DNA of 64,000 nt from Agrocybe praecox (GCA_964017145.1 OZ024850.1:2953618-3017617), one strand, 5' to 3'. Numbered from the stretch's first letter, positions 37,340 through 49,929 are shown. Notes: generated from the letters alone by a model not told the origin. Numbers and translations are program-made.

Positions 37340-38487
37340 TTATAACACGTCTGGGAAAAAATCAAGCATCCCCGTCTGCAGGTTCCCATTAAACGCGAGA
37401 GTGGCATCGAGCGCAGATTGTGAGCATATAAATTCTTGAACGAGATCGCGGGTTCGTCCATGCTCGCCGGATCCAGGAAAATTGCCAGAAACGACGGCAT
37501 TCATCACGCTGACCGCCATCCTCGACCGCCCAAGGATATCTAGCTTATGGTGCTTGAGTGCCTGCATCCCTATCCCGTACGCTGGGTCGAGTGAGTTGAT
37601 AAGTCTCCATAATTCGTCCCACATTTCGTTACATTCCTCGTTGTCGGGACAAGAAGCCAAGTGTTGAATTGCTGGAGGGGTATCTGCGAATGCGTCGCAC
37701 ACCTGGGTGAGGTTGTGGTATCCAGAGAGTAACCGGATTCGTTGCTCGCGATTGAGGGAAGATTCTTGTTCCCAGTGCTCTCTACCCTTAAGCAAGAGCG
37801 CGTGGTATGCAAGCCCGGATAGATCATGTATTCCTAGGCGTTCCATGGCGGAGATCGTTGCACCAAGATCGTTGCCTTCCATGATAGATCCTTTCCACAT
37901 CCGACGAACAAGAGCGAGAATTTGTTCATCCCCAGTCAAGATTGCAGCCTCCGTAATACGAATAAGGATGCGGTTCTGAATGGATGTATATGTTTTGGTA
38001 TGAAGACAAGTAAGAAGAACCTGTAAGGCCCAGGCTTCCGTGGTGATAAAGTTGTATTTGTGTGCAACGCAGGCGACATTAGCCAGTTTCTCCATGTCGC
38101 GTTTCATTGATATGATGTTAGCGATTTCTTGTGGTCTACGAGCTCCGTCAGTAATCACTGTTCTCATATTTACACGTAACTTACAAAGCGTACAGAGACC
38201 ATAGAAGGTCACGAAATTGGTCCACATCGTCCTCAAACAGCTGTATAGGGGTCTCATCACATTCGCCCTCATCCTTGAGACCGGAGCCATCCCGAGCAGA
38301 GAACATGGTTTCAAAAGTAGACCCGTCGCGCGTCAAAATATGTCGATGAACCTGGATTGTCACCATTAGTAGATTGATGAGAGGTGGGATAGAGACATAC
38401 TTTGAACAGGATATTTGAAATGAGAATGGTAGTGTCGCCATCGGCAAGATAATATTTTCCATCTTTGACCCAAGTTCTTCCGCTCAT
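37340..38487 (-). CDS. BTB/POZ-domain protein
   Basis: The start at 38487 gives MSGRTWVKDGKYYLADGDTT. Exon 1 joins through a 47-nt intron to VHRHILTRDGSTFETMFS, and a second intron joins LLWSLYAL to PQEIANIISMKRD. The stop is at 37340-37342. The N-terminal 110 residues show the agaric BTB pattern: (I)LVADGxxxFKVHRHIL, STFETMF, LFEDDVDQFRDLLWSLYALP. The following 250 residues are helical (EKLANVACVAHKYNFITTEAWALQVL, the BACK-like part seen in this family). BTB proteins dimerise and often serve as cullin-3 adaptors or transcriptional co-factors; which of these applies here is unknown. Confidence 0.88.
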
Positions 38488-39565
38488 GAGGATAAGTACT
38501 TGCGAAAAGTGAAGATCAGATTGTGTGGAAAGGGCGCAATGATGTAAATTGGAATTGATCAAGCTAGAAAGCCTTTCAAATACACCAGGTGTGTAAGAAA
38601 AAATAAGTCCTGGCTGGCCAGGTTCTGGCCATGGTTGGCGATATGGACTCAAGTACAAGCAAGTCACGTGCTTACATACACACGACGCGCGTCCAACGCG
38701 TTGCGTGAATCTTTCCATCTTGCGTACATGTACATAACGAATTGACCAAAACACATAGAAAAATAAGGCGGCTCAGCTCGCGTAGATTAAGGCACTAAAC
38801 GACTTGTTTTCCTCTTTTTAATAAAAACCCCAAACGCTCAATGTATTTTCTGCGTTAGCGCCAAACCTGCTGAATACGGCCCATGAAGTCGATTTTTGAC
38901 GGGAACCCGCATCTCATCCGCAGCTATTGAATCTTGATGTGTAGACAATGAATCAATTGCTCCTTGTTGCACCATTGCTTGGTTATATTAATTCTCGAGA
39001 TCTTGGCATCCCATCAGTTTGTTGAGAAGGCAGTGCGCCAATATGAAATTGAGATGCGTGTGTAGGCTTATACCTGTTGAAACTTAAAAGAAGCTATGTG
39101 TATTATGACAGAGCTCTCAGGCTTCAAAACAAGCCAATTTATAGAGTCAAGACTATACTATGGCTTTGCCTCGTGTTGGCTTAGCGGACAGTAACTGATG
39201 TGGTACAGATAACCCTGGGCATCTTTTTCTACTGTCCTGAGTGAGCCGGGAATGTTTTCTTATGTACCTATTAGTTCCAAATCACTCTCTTGATAGAATT
39301 CTGTTCCTTCTGTTGCGGAACCTGTAGCCACAGGAACAGGCTGAATTGTACATAGTTTCTTAAATTTATTTATTGTATAAGTTACTTCCTCAAGGAGCTA
39401 CAGGTACACAGAAGTCATTATACATTGGAACTATGTCCTCAGGCCTTATAACGCTGTAAACCTGAAAGCAAATAAGTCAATTTCTGTTTTAGCAATCAAG
39501 AGAGTTCTCTGCGTAAGATGAAGAGGTGAATAAGATATATCGATGGATAAGAAACAGTACGTACC
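38488..39565. other. Intergenic region before the DUF6533 cluster
   Basis: About 1.1 kb, no exon or RNA gene recognised. The first 300 bp are presumably upstream sequence of the BTB gene. Confidence 0.5.
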
Positions 39566-40985
39566 TTAGCCCGGAAGCGGCCGTGACAGGTGGGTATCAG
39601 TAAGTGCTATTCTCTCAATCCTCATCTCGGACTCCACGCTAGCGTATTTCCGAACGTTGAGCAAGATCCGAGAACCCTGCAGGTGCCAACCGTGAATTTT
39701 AAGTACGATCCAATTAGCAGAATAAATAAAAACATACGCAGAATCCACATATGGTCCACATCCATCTTGTGTTGCAAGGACTCTTCAGTTCTTTTAAGCT
39801 ATGACATCGGACCTTGGAACTCACGGGAAGAAAAGCCGCTTGTACGAAATATCGATGAAATAATAAACCGCAAACTGTACCGCTAGTAGTAATATCGTTG
39901 ATGAGCTTAGTCCGCAAGTAATAATTAAGACTCACAGAGAAATAGTAGGAAGGCCCAAGTACCATCTCGAACCAGCAGTATGCCAAGCGGGGTTTCCGTC
40001 CAACCAGATCTCACATCTTGAATAAACCTGAAAACCGTTAGCCCAAATAACGTGGCCTGGACACCGATCGTTCCTCCTCTGTAGTGCAACGCTTTAATAT
40101 ATAAATCATTGAGAGTCCACCAGCCCGAAACTACTTGCCTAAACGTGTTTAGCACTGTAGGATCATTCAGGACGATACATGTCTCGTCAAAGGTGTACCG
40201 TGAGTTTGCGAGCCGTAGGCCGACGGCCATGCAGATTATCTCGATTCCAAATAGCACTAGGATCGTCCGGCGCACGATCTTATGCCGATGATACAGCGCA
40301 AGTACTGTCCAATGGTGTGAAGAAATGTCTAGAGAAAATGAAGAACTCATATACGCACCTCGAGCCACTAGGATAACGTCTAACGCCACGAGAAGCACTG
40401 CCGAAATGACGCCACGATAAGCCTGCCAAAACCGACATTGACCGATCGTGTATGTACTATGAGCTCCCGAGTGAGGAGAATTTGGTCCTACTAGGAAGAG
40501 CGGCCTTATCAAGGAGTGAGCTTTCCAGACACTGGGTAAGGTGGCAAGCCCAAAAGCACGTACACTTGGGATACGAGAGAGAAGTACCGTCCCACTAAAT
40601 AAGCCACTCTCACTGGGGACCATTTACATCTGCAAGACGATTCTTCGACCTCTGAATTTGTGGACAAGTATTGTTGACTTACGACCAAATATATTCAACC
40701 TACAGTAAGCGGTATTTTCTTGAGAATACTGAAAGGGAGCATGATTTAAATGAAAAACAAATTACTTACTTCATCGTCCAACGTTATGAGAATTTCCCAG
40801 AGAATAAAAGAGAGCGCCGCGGCTGCAGCAAGAACATAACAATTAGCATAAGGGTGTTCCGTAACCTGTGCAGACCACGCACCCGAGCTGAGATTAATTT
40901 TGAGGACAGCGTCTAGAGAAAGAGTTGATGGTAGCAGTTCCTCTTCATTTGCATGATTGCCGATTAACGCGTAGATAACTGGCAT
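39566..40985 (-). CDS. DUF6533-type polytopic membrane protein, paralogue 1
   Basis: The start at 40985 gives MPVIYALIGNHANEEELL. Exon 1 is 40985-40883; exon 2 is 40822-40770 (AAALSFILWEILITLDDE); exon 3 is a 17-nt exon at 40699-40683 (VEYIW plus part of Ser); exon 4 begins at 40629 (CKWSPVRVAYLVGRYFSLVS). The join W-E-I-LITLDDEVEYIWS is the hallmark of the fungal DUF6533 domain. Later exons encode further helices: YRGVISAVLLVALDVILVA, IVRRTILVLFGIEIICMAVG, VQATLFGLTVFRFIQDVRSG, DGTWAFLLFL. The C-terminus is cytoplasm-like (LLNVRKYASVESEMRIERI..PLPG). About seven membrane segments are predicted by eye. Function unknown; the family is expanded in agarics and resembles a receptor in topology. 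Confidence 0.85.
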
Positions 40986-41685
40986 AGAGATGACGACTTC
41001 GAGTCGGAGGGAGCCCTCGAATTCCTGGGGGCTGGCCTCAAAAATGTGGCAGAGAGTTATTTGCACAGTTCCGCATTGAGGAACCTCATAAAAGCAAAAG
41101 GAGGAATACGCCTTGATGAAACAGACGCGCTGTCAAATCGTTGTTGCTTGTTTGTCTGGCAGACATAACTCTGGAATGGTTAGTCTTGATGAAGCAAGGC
41201 TCCCTGAATACGAATGCTCCCGAGTCCCTGAGCAACTATAAAGAGGTGTATGTATACCGTTAAAGTGATATTGTCGGCGTCCCCTATAGGGTGCCCCTGC
41301 TGATGTCATGACATACCCCCAGACCTACACTGCAAAGATAACTTGATCCTTGATCCTTGAGCCTGATTTACGAACTTGTATGCAAAATTTAAGAACGCAA
41401 GGTGCAGGTGCGCAGTATGTTTGATCAAGCGGGATCGAGCGCCAAGCGCGAGAGAATGGCACAAACGAACGATTTCTGTTTAATTGCTCCATGAGATGAC
41501 TTGCTGCAGGGATTTATAAGTACACTGATGTTATGGTTTTTGGAACGAAAGAAATAGTCCTTTATGTTACAGGCCAGAGCCGCAGAATTTTCAGTCAGAC
41601 TCCGTCAAACGAAAGAGTCTCTGCGGGGTAGATATGGTTGTGATACATAAATAGACTAACCAATGAAATGGAGCAATTGCGTACC
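40986..41685. other. Intergenic region between DUF6533 paralogues 1 and 2
   Basis: 700 bp, no gene. It includes a segment around 41260-41330 (GTTAAAGTGAT.., CCCCTGCTGATGTCATGACAT) that recurs upstream of paralogue 2 near 43840-43880. Confidence 0.5.
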
Positions 41686-43159
41686 TCAGTCCAGAGTTCT
41701 CGGAAGCGGCCGCGGCAGGTCGACCTCTTGATCCGTGAGTACTATTCTCTCGATATTCTCAAACCTCTTTTCTGATTCGGCGCTAGCATATTTACGAACA
41801 TTGAGCAACATCCGGCAGCCCTGCAGACCGAGAAAATTTTACGTCAATGAATGAACAGTCAGCAGGCTTATAAAGCTCACACAAAATGCACATATGGTCC
41901 ACATCCATCTATTTGGAATGATGAAAAGCCTTGTCAGCGCTCATAAAGTAGAAGACCGGGCAAACATAACTCACGGGAAAAATAGTCGTTTATATGAGTT
42001 ATTGATGAAATAATACACAGCAAATTGTACCGCTAAATGATAGGTAAAATTACACTGTAGCTTGTAAGGAAAACGTTGACTTACAAAGGAATAATAGGAA
42101 CGCCCATGTACCGTCTCGAACAAGTAGTATTCCAAGCGGTGTTTTTGCCCACCCAGATCTTACGTCTTGAATGAATCTATATATTGTTAGGCCAAATAAG
42201 ATGGCCTGGAAACCTATAGTTCCTCCCCTGCAAGACAAAGATTTAGTAACGCAAAACTTACGCAAGTGCACCGTAATTATACGTGCCCATATGTATTGAG
42301 TATAGCAGGGGCATTCACCACGATACACATTCGGTCGAATGCATATTCTGGATTGGCAAGGGATAGCCCGACGGCCATGCAGATTATCTCGATGGAGAAT
42401 AGTATCAGGATTGCCCACCGTACTTTCCGATGGCGGTGATACAATGCAAATACTGTCCATGAGAAGAGGGAGATTTTAAACACAAGTGTTGCACGAGCTT
42501 CCGACATACATGAACGCACCTCGGGCTACTAGTATAACGTCCAACGCCACGAGAAGTACTGCCGATATAACTCCACGATAAACTTGCCAGAACCGACATT
42601 CACCGATGGTGTATGTATGAATTTCTGAACGCCGTGAATTAGGTCCGACCAGAAGGAGCGGCCTTGTCGGGGAGCGGGTTAAATTTCATGAAAGGGCGCG
42701 ACGGGGAGCACAAAAACACCTACACCTGGGCTACGAGGGAGAAATACCGTGCCACAAAATAGGCCAATCGTACCGGGGACCATTTACACCTGCAATACAG
42801 TTGGTATGCATTCATTTACCTTGGTCATATCAATGATATCGACTTACGACCAAATATATTCGACCTGTAGTAACATGGTACTTTCCCTTGAGAACACCAA
42901 AGGAGAACATGGCCAAAACGAATCACCCACCTCGTCATCCAACGTTATGAGAATGTCCCAGAGCAGAAAACAAAGGGCCGCAGCTAAAACATGAACATCT
43001 CCGTTGGCCTACGTGTGCGCCGTAACCTGCGAAATACTGGAAAAACGACGCACCCGAGCTGAGACTGATTTCATGAGCAGTATTTAAAGAGATAGTCGAT
43101 GGTAACAGTTCTTCTCTCCCCTTCGTGTGATTGCCGATTTTCGCGTAGATAATTGGCAT
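41686..43159 (-). CDS. DUF6533-type polytopic membrane protein, paralogue 2
   Basis: The start at 43159 gives MPIIYAKIGNHTKGREELLP. Intron 1 joins LSS to AAALCFLLWDILITLDDE, and the 17-nt exon VEYIW(S) is at 42864-42848. Downstream exons match paralogue 1 (VRWAILILFSIEIICMAVGL, GFQAILFGLTIYRFIQDVRS, DGTWAFLLFL) and the last exon reads GCRMLLNVRKYASAESEKRF..LPRTLD, stop TGA at 41686-41688. Exon positions agree with paralogue 1 throughout, so this is a recent tandem duplicate. Confidence 0.85.
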
Positions 43160-44122
43160 GGAAATAACGACCTCGAGTCGGAACGCTCGATTTGCTGAAA
43201 AATAGCCTCAAAGACGTTGAGGAAAACTATTCGTAAAGCTCGAGGCTGGCAGTTGCATTGAAGAACCTCATAAAAGCAAAGCAGGAACACGCTCTTCTGA
43301 AACCGACGGGCTGTCAGATCGTTGTTGGTTGTTTGTCTGACCAGAGCTTCGGGGTGGCTAGTCTTGATGAGGCAGGGATCCGCGAAAATACCGAGTCCCT
43401 GAGCAATTAGAAAATTTACCGTCGGGGTGTTTAGACAGTACGGAATCGTCCCACATGTGCTAAAAATACATCGGATGGATACTTATAGCCTGTGCTTATT
43501 TAAGTTCCATTTTTGCGTCTTATGTTCAGACCATCAGCAGACCAGCATATAAGATAGGAGAGTGAATTTTAAGCTCAACGCCAAAAGTGTATGATTGTGC
43601 CTTCCTGCCTTCCTTCAGGTGCCGACAAAACTTGGATAGTATATGATAAAAATCGCCAAACATATGGTTTTCAGGCTGACAACTTGCATCAAATAAGGCC
43701 AGATAGGGAGTATGTAATATGTCTACCTCGTACTCGTAGCAAGAAAGTACTATCATATGGGCCTGAATGAGCTACATACTTAGCACACAAATCTAACAGA
43801 ACCTAACTACTTATCGTCTAGTACACCCAAAATGCATGTTAAAGTAATCTCATCGGGGTGTCCCTGTTGATGTCATAATTTGTATACTTATGACGCTAAA
43901 ATAACACTCGGGTTTCAAAATTCATTGCCTTGGGGTCATCAACTTAAAGGGGTTTCGATGACTTGACATCACACATTGCCCAACTTGAATTAACTATGGT
44001 ACAATTATTTACACATCTATGTACATATTAACTGACGCTTGGAGTCAACTCATGCACGACACGGTACCAGAAGGCAAACAAAATAACAACTCACCTATTT
44101 TTATTGACATTGACATTGGTTT
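43160..44122. other. Intergenic region between DUF6533 paralogues 2 and 3
   Basis: 963 bp without a recognised gene. It carries the counterpart of the TGATGTCAT-containing segment (43868-43876). Confidence 0.5.
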
Positions 44123-45694
44123 TCACCATGAAGTTCGTAATGGCTCCGTACGCGATTCGTAGGGGACTGACATTGGGATCGGATCAAGGTTAGCCATTCT
44201 CATATCCGACTCGCTTCCTGCGAATTTTCTGAGATTGAGAAGCATTCGATACCCCTGTTGTATATTCAATAAGTGTCTGGCACTAAACTAAGACACAGAC
44301 GGATAAACTCACGCAAAATGCACTGATAGTCCATATCCAACTGCAACAACGCATAGGTTGCGGTGTAAATGTGATAAGGACTCGAACCAAAGTGATGTAA
44401 AAACTCACGGAAAGAGAAATCGTCTGTATACACTCTTAATAAGATAGTAAATTGCAGTTTGTACACCTTAAAGGAAGGTTTAAGATATATCACTACTTAC
44501 TCAAGGACGTGAGAAAGGGACTCACACAAGAAAAGCAGAAACACCCATGTGCCGTCGCGAACCACCATATTGGCAAGAGGTATTCTTGTCCATCCGGACC
44601 GTAGGTCTTGAATGAATCGATATATTGTTAAAACAAAAAGGAACGACTGAAAGCCTATTGCTGCTGAGCTAAACACACGATCTTTATTATTATCCATGCT
44701 ATTCATTGGTCACGGTCAAGAGAACGTACCTGAAGAAACGAAGGCCGGGTGGGGCATTTAACACGATACACCCCTCATTGAAATTATACTTTGGAACAGT
44801 AATAGACAGGCCGAATACCATGCAGATAACTTCAACCCCAAAAAACGCGAGAACAAGCCTACGGATATTCGAATATTCGTGGTACAGAGCAAACACTGAG
44901 ATATTTATCAGCGAGTGATATCCTAGGCCAAAAACAGTACGCACGTACCTCGGGCAATGAGGACGACGTCCAAAGCTACGATTAGGATAGCTGACACCGT
45001 CCCTCGGTATATTTCCCACAAACGACATTCATGAGGCGTGTAGCTGTGGAACTGCGATTGCCTCGAGTTCGGTCCTATAAGCAGTAAAGGTCTGAAAGAG
45101 CAGAGAATTGTGGTATCAGTTGATGTCTAGGCATACGAGGTGCCCTCTACTGTGTGCGTCGTCACGAATGGTACACTTTGAGCAGTCCCTGACCGCCGGC
45201 CTTCAAATGGATGAAATGACGTACGCACATTTGGGCAAGGGTAGAGAAATACCGTGCGAACAGATAGGCGAACCCCATGGGGGACCACTTACGCCTGGAT
45301 GGCGTGAGATAGAATATCAGTCAGCCCTCGGCTCGAAATGTGCAAGCGCATGTTCCAGATTGACATACGACCAAAAGTATTCCACCTATGTATCCGAATA
45401 AATCGAAGGTAAGCCTCCCGGCAGAACGGGAAAGAAGGGCTCGGACGCACCTCATCGTCAAGCGTGATCAGCGTATCCCATACCAGAAAGGTCAGAGCAG
45501 CAGCTGTGCAGTGGGGGTGGTGGGGTTATATCGGGAACATGAGGCTACTCAGTCTGAACAGAAAAAAAAACATGCTCACCTGAGCTAAAACTGATGTCTT
45601 GAGTGGTTTCCGTCGGGATCGTCAAGAAAGTGGATTCGATGGACCCTGCCTTCTCTTTCCACCACAGCGGTTGCAGCTCGGGAGCCTTAAACAT
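44123..45694 (-). CDS. DUF6533-type polytopic membrane protein, paralogue 3
   Basis: The start at 45694 gives MFKAPELQPLWWKEKAGSIE. Intron 1 joins DISFSS to AAALTFLVWDTLITLDDE, and the 17-nt exon VEYFW(S) is at 45385-45369. Later exons encode IRRLVLAFFGVEVICMVFGL, GFQSFLFVLTIYRFIQDLRS, DGTWVFLLFL and the tail GYRMLLNLRKFAGSESDMRM, stop TGA at 44123-44125. It is the most diverged of the three (longer, different N-terminus; Phe for Ile in the EYxWS motif) but has the same exon plan. Confidence 0.82.
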
Positions 45695-46094
45695 ACAAAC
45701 CGCGATGGAAAGCGCGTTGGGGGTGTGGGGGAAGGGTCGTGCTAACAAATGGTTGACGTCCAGAAAAACGATTGGATAAATATACCATCACCTGCATACA
45801 GACATTAAGTTGAGTATTGTTTATCCTCAGGATCACAGCAAGAGCGACAGCCTAGACTTAATTATTCAACCGTACTTGAATGTATCGGCAAATAACGGCG
45901 TACCAGTACCTGATGATGAATTAAATCCAGTGATGAAGCTAAGCCGATGAATTTATATGAACTCGTTACGAAGTGGCTTTAAGCAAAACCTTAAAATAAA
46001 CCGTTACATTTACATGACACTCTATCAAAGTCGTCTCTATCCCCCCTGAAATTGAATTCTACTTACCCCTTCAGCAATCCATCATCAAAAATAA
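45695..46094. other. Intergenic region, DUF6533 paralogue 3 / aldo-keto reductase
   Basis: No gene seen. Its last 29 bp (from 46066) belong to a 48-bp segment that recurs at 61880-61927. Confidence 0.5.
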
Positions 46095-46113
46095 CTAGCA
46101 CATCCATCCCTGA
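46066..46113 (+). repeat. 48-bp segment shared with 61880-61927
   Basis: CCCCTTCAGCAATCCATCAT..CATCCATCCCTGA is identical in both places. Here it spans the stop codon and last codons of the aldo/keto reductase. Confidence 0.9.
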
Positions 46114-47483
46114 CGAGAACCGAGAGCCGATTTCTTGAAAACGTACAACAAAAACATCATAAACAGCAACCCAGCTGTGATCATGAAACGTCGTTTAGAT
46201 GCCGATACCGCTCTGGTTCTAAAACCGAAGAGATTCGAGGGAGGCCCATTTGTGCCGGCGGCATCGATGTCGGCGATTTCTTCCTCGGTGAGTTCGGCTA
46301 CTGGAAAGTCAGTAATGAATGGGATATGTATGTATTAAAAGACGCACGTAAGTCGCCAACGGCTAGGTATTCTTCCAAATGCTGCTTGCTGGAACTCGTC
46401 CTGTTGCCGTCAACTTTCTATAGTCTGAAAGGTATGTTGAATTAAACTCACGTAACAATGACCACGCCTTTAGCTTTGACCCACGCAAATACGACCTGCG
46501 TCGTTGACACTTTGCTGTTGGTGACCTTTGTCAGACGCTCAGCTACCTTTTCCAGCGCAGCATCCACGGGTCCTCCCGGATATGTTGTTATGGGCCTTTA
46601 ACAAAATGTCAGAGATGAATCGTAAAATGTCAGAAACGACTCACGCAAGACTTCCGTAGGCCTCGGTAATAATTCCATGTTTGGCGTGGTACGCAAGGAG
46701 TTCGATGTTCTCAGCATAGTTGTAAGGGTGAAGACGGATCTGGGCAGATAAGTGTGTTGTCGGCGGAAGAGATAAGACCAAACTACCTGGTTGACGGCGG
46801 GTTTAATGTGAGCTACCTTGAGCAAATTCTGCAAGTTCTCGACACTGAAATTGCTGACGCCAATGCTCCTGTATAGACATAAATATAGAAAGCCGATGAA
46901 AGTTGCTGCTAGAACATACTTGACCTGACCGTCAGCTTTGAACTTTTCAAATTTCCTCCATACTGCTTCATAGTCTTCTTTTGGAATTACTGTCGGGGCG
47001 TGGATGAGATACAAGTCGAGATATTTCAACCCTAGCTATGTGTGATTGAGAAGATACCTGTTGTATAGTAAACCAGCACTCACGTTCTCCAGACTTGCAC
47101 TAAACGCGGTTTCCACGTCGCCATATCCATATTTGGACGTAACATAGAGCTCAGACCTGCTCAGACCTGACTCACGGATGGCTGTTCCGACTGATTGCTC
47201 GTTGGCATAGTCTGACGAATATGAAAAGTCAACGAGTTGGTATTGACGTTATCGCGGTAGCAGCCGTCGACTCACACTGCGCAGTATCCAAATGGGAGAA
47301 GCCTGTATCAATGGCTTGTTCGACAAAATGATGGATGTCTTTTCCTTTGTTTACGCTGCCTGAACCGAAAGCAATACTTGGGATCTAATAGAAAGGTTGT
47401 TACCAGGTCATACTATCATCTTACAGATAAGCACATTGACGCACCTTGTGCCCATCATTTAAGCTAATTTCTGTGAAAGGCAT
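46095..47483 (-). CDS. Aldo/keto reductase with a hydrophobic C-terminal tail
   Basis: The start at 47483 gives MPFTEISLNDGHK|IPSIAFGSGSVNKG. It should be an NAD(P)H-dependent carbonyl reductase with a TIM-barrel fold. The catalytic tetrad is visible: Asp and Tyr in HLDTAQYYANEQ, Lys in YVTSKYGYG, His in DLYLIHAPT. Also present are SIGVSNFSVENLQNLL, KPAVNQIRLHPY and the cofactor-binding region near TSSSKQHLEEYLAV. After the usual C-terminal helix (ELTEEEIADIDAAG) comes an added tail with a single hydrophobic segment, RRFMITAGLLFMMFLLYVF, then KKSALGSRQGWMC and TAG at 46095-46097. That suggests a membrane-anchored enzyme. The last codons and 3' flank are duplicated next to 2EXR fragment D. Confidence 0.9.
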
Positions 47484-48263
47484 GTCGTTATTTCTGGTTT
47501 TCCTCTGTTCTACAGAGCTCTTAGGCTCCCGGGACTGGTCGTGGTGGTAAAGGAAGAAATGCGATAGTAAGTAGCTATCTTCCAATCTCCATATGTTCCA
47601 GGACACTGGAACACGGCCATCAAAATATCTAAATTAGTTACGCGACATCCCATCCTGGTGGCTTTCCTTTTTCTGTATTTCTGTTTCTTCCCACCATCCT
47701 GAAATTTCTGTTAATGCAGGTTGTTCAACATGATTTATACATATTACTGCTCTGGCCAGAGAGTCGTGTCAGAAAACCGGTTAAGATCGCTTCGGAACAT
47801 CCTCAGTTGGCGGTGAGACTCAACACGAGCAGGCTGATGTTATTTAAGCAGGTTTTTGCGGGTAAAGGAAAGAAAACTTGTTGATTATGGGGCTGGCGGA
47901 GACGAAACCTCGTACGACGGAGTCTCAGAAATATGAGCGGAGTTTATAATATACAGAAAATCCGTTTTAAATTGTTAAGACGATTCCTTCGTTCCTCAGG
48001 CGTCCGCGTCAGGTCTCGTAACTTCAAGTCTCTCGTCGAGAGTGGCCACAAAATCCTTGAATATGACGGCCCAGAAACACGCTGACTGAATGGTGCCAAA
48101 AAACCTATAACTCTATATATGGCATCCAATGGCAAAAACACCTTCCTAGAGAATCTACTCTGTCCCAACGAGCCCTTTTATTCTTCAAGCTTCCACATTC
48201 AACTTTTCTTTGGCTAACTGATTCCCATTCTTTAGTGATTTGATCTCTTTTTATCTAGTCGAG
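47484..48263. other. Intergenic region, aldo-keto reductase / 2EXR-E
   Basis: Divergent promoters. The segment from about 48110 (CTATATATGGCATCCAATGGCAAAAACACCTTC) resembles the region before 2EXR-B (about 51005-51060), so it is the promoter and 5' region of the 2EXR family. Confidence 0.5.
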
Positions 48264-48995
48264 ATGATGTCGTTGACTTCACCTTTTCTTGACCTGTATC
48301 CTGAAATCCGACAACTGATTTACATGCTGCATTTGACTACTCCCAACCAATATACATCACACGTGGCAGGGAACAAGCAAAACAAACTACCAGGGAACAG
48401 ACTACCATGGAATCTGCGTAAATTTCATGAGGAGGGTATTCTATACCCCGATCCATCTGATTTGCAGCCGAGGAACCTCGCCTTACTCCTCGTTAACAAA
48501 CAAATCAACGCAGAGATTTCTTCCTTCACCAACTTCCTTGTTAACCACTCACCATCATCCCTGCGATATGAATTAGACATCGATATTGTCAATGAGAGGG
48601 AGGTGTATCCTACCTGGACTCTCATTCCGATCCGATGGAGGGAAAGCTTCCCTATCCCTGTGGTTCATGCTACGTTTCGAAATATAGGACAGTGCATTCA
48701 ATCGGAGTGGCCTCCTGGAAATGGGGGAGTTTATCCGATGCTCTGGAATCTTTTGAGGCTGTTGGAGAGATTCCTTGAACGTGGGCCACCATTCATTGCC
48801 CTCGAGACGGTACCGGAATCTCGGGTGCTAGGAGACAGGAGGAACGTGCCCATCGACAAAGATGCAACCATCCATTCACCTCCGGTTCGCAAAATTATCA
48901 GAATTTTCAAGCGCCTTTTGAAAGGCAAGAACGTTACTCGAAAAGAGCCGCCTTCCGCATCCGATATAGATACATCAGGACACCTCGGACACGTA

Positions 48996-49315
48996 TGAGT
49001 GCCGGATTGTATAAAAATTGATTTTGAATTTTAAACCAACTTACATGTATTATCCACCAACTCGGTCACATTATCCACCAACTCATGTCGATTATCCACC
49101 AAATTTGTGCATTATCCACCAATATTTTCCATTATTCACCAACTTTTTTCATTATCCACCAATTTTCTTCATTATCCACCAAATGTCATCGATTACCCAC
49201 CAACTCGAAATCTATTATCCACCCACTCCGGTGATTTATTTTTTCTTGATGCCGTCTCTGCCGGTCTCTTTTGATGGCCATTATGATCTCTAAATCGGCT
49301 ATTCGGCACTTGACA
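48996..49315 (+). repeat. Left terminal inverted repeat with ATTATCCACCAA units
   Basis: Pairs with 49930-50226 in inverted orientation. Degenerate units (one ATTATTCACCAA, one CTATTATCCACCC) occupy matching places in both arms. The left arm has two more units than the right. Confidence 0.9.
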
Positions 49316-49929
49316 CGCATCAATTATTTGTTCACGGCACGTCACTAAGCTACATACGGCATGAACTTGATAAATACTGTTCTTGTGTTTCCAGAAGGTT
49401 CCAAGACAGATACTGTCGGGCATATGCAGCAGGTTTTATAGAATAAAGCATATTGCGCATATAAAAATATTTCCTCTGTAATTGCTTGCTGAGAATGCAA
49501 CCTTATACGTTGAAGCGCGCTCATCCTAAGTAAAAATATGCGTGGGAATTATTCCTTACCATATCGAGGCGCATAACTTCAGCTCTATTTTTCTTGGTCA
49601 GAACATCAATTTGGCTTGTACATAGATTACAGTATCTATCAAAATTATGTGGAATACATTTAGATGCTTACATACTCTGTGTAACCGGTATACTAGTTTC
49701 TACCGGACTGATAATTTACCAAATTAATTGATGTAGGGCGTGGGAAATAGTGTTTTCTAAGTATCATTTTACCTCCTCCACGGGCTCTTCTTGTTAGTTC
49801 ATAGCTTAAAAAAATTAAAATTATGGTTTTCGTGACTTCAATAAAGTTACAAACACAGTTTCTATTTTTAATCACATGCATGTAAATGGTGGTTCATGAT
49901 GATTGAGATCAGTGCCGTGCATGCGCCGC

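Noticed and set aside
48996..49250. Regular 12-bp repeats with short spacers, looking like a CRISPR array
   Set aside because: The host is a fungus, spacers are only about 6-10 bp and are shared between both arms, and the array is part of a terminal inverted repeat.
49018..49293. Open frame rich in YPPT/IHQ repeats in the left transposon arm, mirrored at 49970-50204
   Set aside because: It is the translation of the ATTATCCACCAA subterminal repeats inside the inverted repeats, not a gene.
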